A stretch of 42,401 nt of DNA from a virus. Location: positions 1 to 42,401 of the IMG/VR virus record IMGVR_UViG_3300050024_000062; one strand, written 5' to 3'. Both the position numbers and the translations under genes were made by a program. Shown in pieces: positions 38,404-42,401 of the stretch (its first letter is position 1; each line of letters opens with the position of its first letter). The notes below the pieces were generated by a model. That model ran no database searches. It had not been told where the DNA came from and worked only from the letters and a program-made list of their open reading frames with translations.

Positions 38404-40050
38404 ATGTCCACCCTATCCCTTCGTCCATATCAAGCCTCGGCGGTCGAAACGCTGAAATCAGCCTTGGTCCGCAAGCCCTCGGTGCTGCTGACCGCAGGGT
38501 GTGCTGCGGGCAAGACGGTTGTATTTTCGGAGCTGGTAGCCTGGCTGCGCCGCCATGGTAAGCGCTCGTTAATTCTGATCGACCGTGAGCAGCTCGTCAG
38601 CCAAACCGCAGCTCGCCTCTCGGAATATCTCGGTGAGCACGTCGGCATCGTGTGCAGGTCGGCGGCCAGGTACCGGGATCTCACCCAGCCGGTGACGGTC
38701 GCCTCACGTCAGACGCTGGCTCCTATGCTGCGAAACGGCTCGGCCGATTACAACTGCAATTTGCTGGTTCTCGACGAGGCACACCTCAGTCAGTCGGCGC
38801 AGTACCGAGCAATTATCGAGCGCCTGCGCGAAAACCATCCGGACATGAGAATCCTGGGATGCACCGCCACGCCGTTTCGCATGTTTGGCGGCCCAATCTA
38901 CGGGCGCAAAAAATCACTTTGGGATCAAATCGACGTTCGAATTACGACGGCCGAGCTGCTCGAGCAGGGATATCTCACGCCACTTACCTGGAAGGTTAGA
39001 CAATCCGATTTTTTAAAGCAGCTCGATCTGATCGAAAAATCAGGCACCGGAGAAATCGACGAACAGGCACAGTCCGACGTGGTGGGGTCCGTGACGTTTG
39101 TGGCCGGCGTCTATGAGGCGTGGACGCAATACTGCCGGGAGCGCAAAACAATCATATACGCCCTAAATATCGCGCATGCCGAAGCGATTGCTGCGCTTTT
39201 TTCGGACCAGGGCGTTCCGGCCTGGGTGATCCACTCGAAAATGCCGGCGTGGAAAGTCCACTACACAATCGACGAATTTACCAAAGGCCTGGGCGTCATA
39301 ATAAACGTCGGGATACTCACTCTGGGATCGGATATCCCGTCTACCACGGCGATAATATTGGCCAGGCGTACGTTATCAACAGCGTTATTTTTTCAGATCG
39401 TGGGACGCGGATCGCGGCTCCATCCGGGAAAATCTGACTGCTTGATCATCGACCTGGCCGGCAACGCTTTTCTGCACGGAATAGATCCGGATAATCCGGT
39501 GCTCCAGTTTGCCGGCGACGAGGACCCGGCGCCACGCATTAAAATCTGCCCAATGTGCGAGACGGCGACCAGTATGCAGGCGGCAACCTGCGCAAGTTGC
39601 GGTTTTAAGTTTCCGGTCGACCAGGTAAAACCGGCAGCTCCCGAGCCGGTCAAAGACCATGGTCCGGCAGGCGAGCTGGTAGATTTTAAGGGGTTTACCG
39701 TCGAGGCGTGCCACCAGGTCGATTACAAATTTCACCAGCGGTATAACGCAACAAATATTCCGACCGTCGAATGTACCTACCACTGTGAGGGGCGGTGGAT
39801 TCGGCAGTGGCTCTGTCCGGAGCACGAGCAGGGCACATTCCCGCAGAAAAAAGCAAAATGGTATTGGATTGGCCTGGGGGGGCGGTATCCGGTGCCGACG
39901 AGTGTGCGCGAGTGGATCCGCCGCGCGCCGGCGGAACTCAATGGCAACGTAACGGTTACGCTCGATGAATCGGGTAAATATCCAGTTGTAAAAAGAGTGG
40001 TGGCATCGGAGGGGGAATATGGACGAAACGAGGCTCGAAGAGCTGGTTGA
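38404..40050 (+). CDS. SF2 DEAH-box helicase with zinc finger
   Basis: A 548-residue superfamily-2 helicase. LRPYQ (6-10), Walker A TAGCAAGKT (30-38), DEAH (124-127), motif III GCTATPFR, and motif VI QIVGRGSRLHPGK are all present, with ILTLGSDIPS as motif V. After the helicase core is a four-cysteine zinc finger (CPMCETATSMQAATCASC), then a C-terminal domain with CHYHCEG-like Cys/His residues. Phage versions of this family precede D5-type primase genes and probably unwind DNA at replication start. The start at 38404 follows the small gene; longer open frame upstream lacks a site. Confidence 0.9.
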   Translation: MSTLSLRPYQASAVETLKSALVRKPSVLLTAGCAAGKTVVFSELVAWLRRHGKRSLILIDREQLVSQTAARLSEYLGEHVGIVCRSAARYRDLTQPVTVASRQTLAPMLRNGSADYNCNLLVLDEAHLSQSAQYRAIIERLRENHPDMRILGCTATPFRMFGGPIYGRKKSLWDQIDVRITTAELLEQGYLTPLTWKVRQSDFLKQLDLIEKSGTGEIDEQAQSDVVGSVTFVAGVYEAWTQYCRERKTIIYALNIAHAEAIAALFSDQGVPAWVIHSKMPAWKVHYTIDEFTKGLGVIINVGILTLGSDIPSTTAIILARRTLSTALFFQIVGRGSRLHPGKSDCLIIDLAGNAFLHGIDPDNPVLQFAGDEDPAPRIKICPMCETATSMQAATCASCGFKFPVDQVKPAAPEPVKDHGPAGELVDFKGFTVEACHQVDYKFHQRYNATNIPTVECTYHCEGRWIRQWLCPEHEQGTFPQKKAKWYWIGLGGRYPVPTSVREWIRRAPAELNGNVTVTLDESGKYPVVKRVVASEGEYGRNEARRAG

Positions 40051-40435
40051 CCGCATCAGCGCGTTTTCCGATCAGTGCAGACTGGACGCCGCAAACGCGC
40101 GGAACGATCGGAAATTCATTATTGATTTTATGCTGGCGATCCAGGGGCCGTTCATCGAGTTCGTCGAGACCCGAAATAGTGCCGCGTTTAAATCGGATCT
40201 GAAAAAACTCGCGGACAAACAGACTATTCGCAGCTCCGTTGACTACTGGTTCTGGCGACCCGAGACATCCATGGAATTCCGGAATCAGCTTCGCAAGAGG
40301 GCCAACTATCTCAAAACTTCGAATTACACTCTCGATCAAGCGTGGGACCTGCTCGTTGATTATGTCGCGGGCTGGACCGGGCGCGAGCTCGACGAGGCCC
40401 TGTTAAAATCAGTGCTCGCGGGGGCATATAAATAA
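40019..40435 (+). CDS. Hypothetical replication-operon protein
   Basis: A 138-residue, helical, charged protein between helicase and primase genes, overlapping the first by 32 bases and the second by one. A GGAGGGGG site supports the start. No recognised domain. A helper role in replication is plausible from position. Confidence 0.7.
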   Translation: MDETRLEELVDRISAFSDQCRLDAANARNDRKFIIDFMLAIQGPFIEFVETRNSAAFKSDLKKLADKQTIRSSVDYWFWRPETSMEFRNQLRKRANYLKTSNYTLDQAWDLLVDYVAGWTGRELDEALLKSVLAGAYK

Positions 40436-41799
40436 TGCCCGCGCCGGCCGAATTTAAGCAAGCGGTCCTGGGGACTCCGCAAACATTGCCGCCGCCGGTA
40501 AATCTCACCGAGGATTTCCTTGCGCTGTCGTTTGCGCGGCTGCACAGCGACAAGCTCAAATATTGCCATCACCGGGGGTCATGGTATCAGTGGGACGGGA
40601 CCAGGTGGAAGCATGAGGAGACGCGCCTGGCGTTCGATTGGGCACGCACACTCTGCCGGCAGATGAATTCGGAATGCAAAACCAATATTGCAAAATCTGC
40701 TACGGCGGCCTCGGTTGAAAAATTCGCGCAGGCGGACCGCAGGTTTGCCGTGACGTCCGAGATCTGGGACCGGGACCCGTGGTTGCTCGGAACTCCTGGT
40801 GGCACGGTCGATTTACGGACCGGACAAATGACGCCGGCGCGTCAGGCGGATTGCATTACGAAGCAGACGAGCGTGGCTCCGGCCGATGATGCGTACGCGC
40901 CGCGGTGGTTTCAGTTCCTGGATGAGGCGACACGTGGAGACCGGGGGTTGATCCGGTTTTTGTGGCAGATGGCTGGTATGTGTTTGACCGGAAGCATCCG
41001 GGAGCATGCCCTGTTTTTTATCTATGGAGATGGGGGAAACGGGAAGGGTACGTTCCTGAATGTTTTGACGGAAATTCTCGATGATTACGCCAAAACAGCC
41101 GCGATGGACACATTTACCGCTTCAAAAACGGAGCGGCATTCAACGGACCTGGCCATGCTGAGCGGGTCCCGCCTGGTTACGGCCTCGGAAACCGAAGCCG
41201 GAAAGTCCTGGGCCGAGGCAAAGATAAAGCAGCTCACCGGAGGGGACCCCATTACGGCCCACTTCATGCGGAAAGACAACTTCACTTACAAACCTCAATT
41301 CAAGCTTGTGATTATCGGCAATTATAAGCCGGTTTTGCGCAATATTGACGAAGCTATGCGCCGGCGCTTCAATGTGATTCCCTTTATCCATAAACCCCTC
41401 CAAAAAGATCTGAGACTAGACGAAAAGCTCCGCTCTGAGTATCCGGCAATCCTGCGGTGGATGATCGAGGGGTGTCTGGATTGGCAAAATTCGGAATTGG
41501 TCAGACCAGAAATAGTGACCGAGACTACCAATACCTATTTCGATGATCAGGATTTGTTCGGCAGGTGGATCGAGGAGTGCACGAAGCCTGGAATTTATGA
41601 GTCTACCACCAGGCTCTTCGAGTCGTGGAAAAGCTATGCCGAGAAAAGCGGCGAGAACGCTGGCAATAGCAGAAGATTCGCCGAGCGTATGGCGCAAAGA
41701 GGTTTTGAGTCCAGCCGACAACGAATCATGGGGCCGGTTTGCAGAGTGTATAAGGGGATCGAATTGATCATCCGCGAGACCTCTAGGTATCCGGATTGA
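40435..41799 (+). CDS. D5/P4-type helicase-primase (SF3)
   Basis: A 454-residue protein of the phage/plasmid primase family with C-terminal SF3 helicase. Walker A is GDGGNGKGT (198-206), Walker B region SRLVTASETE (245-254) and sensor motif KLVIIGNYKP (about 286-295) followed by RRRFNVIPF. The N-terminal part has the D5_N pattern WDRDPWLLGTPGGTVDLRTG (110-129). There is no clear archaeo-eukaryotic-type primase domain at this length, so it may be a helicase only. It likely opens the origin lying just downstream. Confidence 0.9.
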   Translation: MPAPAEFKQAVLGTPQTLPPPVNLTEDFLALSFARLHSDKLKYCHHRGSWYQWDGTRWKHEETRLAFDWARTLCRQMNSECKTNIAKSATAASVEKFAQADRRFAVTSEIWDRDPWLLGTPGGTVDLRTGQMTPARQADCITKQTSVAPADDAYAPRWFQFLDEATRGDRGLIRFLWQMAGMCLTGSIREHALFFIYGDGGNGKGTFLNVLTEILDDYAKTAAMDTFTASKTERHSTDLAMLSGSRLVTASETEAGKSWAEAKIKQLTGGDPITAHFMRKDNFTYKPQFKLVIIGNYKPVLRNIDEAMRRRFNVIPFIHKPLQKDLRLDEKLRSEYPAILRWMIEGCLDWQNSELVRPEIVTETTNTYFDDQDLFGRWIEECTKPGIYESTTRLFESWKSYAEKSGENAGNSRRFAERMAQRGFESSRQRIMGPVCRVYKGIELIIRETSRYPD

Positions 41800-41911
41800 T
41801 GTGTACGTGTGAACGAATGTGTACGTTCACACAGGTATTACACGCATATACGCGCGCGCGCATATAAAGGGGATAGGGGAAATGGCGTCAACATGCGTAC
41901 ACACGTACACA
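41800..41911. other. Putative replication origin with iterons and Z-DNA tract
   Basis: Four copies of TGTGTACG: two direct (41800-41807, 41818-41825) and two inverted (41896-41903, 41904-41911). TGTGTACGTGTG at 41800-41811 has an exact inverted copy at 41900-41911. GTGTGAACG (41807-41815) pairs with CGTTCACAC (41824-41832). Between the iterons lies a strictly alternating purine-pyrimidine tract of about 28 bases with a CGCGCGCGCG core, prone to Z-DNA. It directly follows the SF3 helicase gene. Origin function is inferred. No gene is seen in 41800-41926. Confidence 0.6.
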
Positions 41912-41926
41912 AAATCGGATTTATAA

Positions 41927-42124
41927 ATGCCAAAATATATACTCCAAGAATTTAATCCAAAGTGTGTGCCGCCCGGATTTTGCGACATGGATGGGACTGT
42001 TCGTAATACGTATGCCGAGGCCCGAAAATTGCTCAGACTTCTTGAGGCTGGGCGAGGGATTTCACCTTTCGGAACCGGTAAATATCGGATCGAGATTATT
42101 TACAAATGTCCGAATCTCAAATAG
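41927..42124 (+). CDS. 65-residue hypothetical protein
   Basis: A small basic protein after the putative origin. No motif is recognised; the sequence has alternating strand and helix (YAEARKLLRLLEAG, then YRIEIIYKCPN). It overlaps the nuclease start by 19 bases. The ribosome site is weak. Confidence 0.55.
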   Translation: MPKYILQEFNPKCVPPGFCDMDGTVRNTYAEARKLLRLLEAGRGISPFGTGKYRIEIIYKCPNLK

Positions 42125-42401
42125 TCAAATCAGTTCTGGATTTACTCGAAGCATTACGCCGCAACGGTTTGCCAGTGATTGCAACCAGGACGAATGCGGG
42201 TCAGGTGCAAACGATCCAGGGACGGTGGATTAAACTGTGCGATCCGGGGTGGGGGGATATCACAGCGTGTATAGCGGGCGTTCCGGTGATGATCGAATGC
42301 AAGGCCAGACATGGGGTTGCTAGGAAAGAACAGCTACATACACGTCAGAAATGGGAGGCTGCCGGGGGGGCATATCTCCTTGTAAACGAGCTATCGGTTT
42401 T
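42106..42401 (+). CDS. VRR-NUC nuclease, cut by window end
   Basis: The first 98 residues of a VRR-NUC domain protein. Typical features: GWGDITACIAGVPVMIECKA (D and E-x-K of the PD-(D/E)xK core) and then KEQLHTRQKWEAAGGAYLLVNE, the Q-x-x-W-x-x-GG-Y-L-V pattern. Phage VRR-NUC proteins are short endonucleases found next to D5-type helicases and probably resolve replication intermediates. No stop before the edge, so the C-terminus is not seen. If the molecule is circular it continues at base 1. Confidence 0.85.
   Translation, partial: MSESQIVKSVLDLLEALRRNGLPVIATRTNAGQVQTIQGRWIKLCDPGWGDITACIAGVPVMIECKARHGVARKEQLHTRQKWEAAGGAYLLVNELSV

Noticed and set aside
41882-41926. A 14-codon ORF after the putative origin with a GGGGA site
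   Set aside because: Too short to support, and it reads through two of the iteron copies.

Overview
This window is almost entirely one temperate tailed-phage genome of about 42 kb with short-tail (podovirus) architecture. The late genes run in the order known for Salmonella phage P22: lysis genes, terminase, portal, scaffold, coat, gp4- and gp10-type tail genes, three ejection-protein genes, then a tail fibre. The host is Gram-negative by inference, because the phage carries an RcsF-like outer-membrane lipoprotein gene and nucleotide-sugar/glycosyltransferase genes typical of LPS or O-antigen loci. The attachment site is the 3' end of a tRNA-Gly(UCC) gene. I cannot name the host.

Layout. 1-9.75 kb, rightward: a small HTH gene, a sigma70-like late promoter (322-350), endolysin and small membrane proteins including a likely holin, terminase subunits, four tiny coupled genes, portal, scaffold, major coat and a small structural protein, closed by a strong terminator (9720-9748). 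9.76-15.65 kb: a cargo block of two GT4-like and one GT9-like glycosyltransferases, two methyltransferases and a WlbA/WlbB-like pair for a diacetamido-uronic-acid sugar. 15.5-29.6 kb: tail, GNAT, a radical SAM enzyme, ejection proteins and fibre, interrupted at 24.4-24.9 kb by two opposite-strand membrane-protein genes with their own promoter. 29.6-30.16 kb: a small exported protein, a leftward terminator and an attP-like region (tRNA-Gly 3' end flanked by repeated putative arm sites).

30.16-36.15 kb is a leftward early operon read from a promoter at 36295-36323: two small genes, a pentapeptide-repeat protein, zinc-ribbon proteins, a DEDD exonuclease, an SbcC/Rad50-type ATPase, an ERF annealing protein, an ASCH-domain protein, an excisionase-like protein and a tyrosine integrase. 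Most of these genes overlap by a few bases (ATGA or TAATG), so translation is probably coupled. 36.4-37.9 kb is the immunity region: a LexA-type repressor followed on the same transcript by the RcsF-like lipoprotein gene, and a divergent Cro-like gene. 37.9-42.4 kb is the rightward replication operon: RHH protein, SF2 helicase, D5-type helicase/primase, a putative iteron origin, and a VRR-NUC nuclease gene cut off by the window end.

The att site has putative arm sites on both sides and lies inside the phage genes, so the sequence looks like a free or circularly permuted phage molecule rather than an integrated prophage flanked by attL and attR. The most notable content is the sugar-modification block inside the structural operon, the radical SAM enzyme among the tail genes, the lysogeny-linked RcsF-like lipoprotein, the promoter-bearing membrane-protein pair, and the iteron/Z-DNA-type putative origin.
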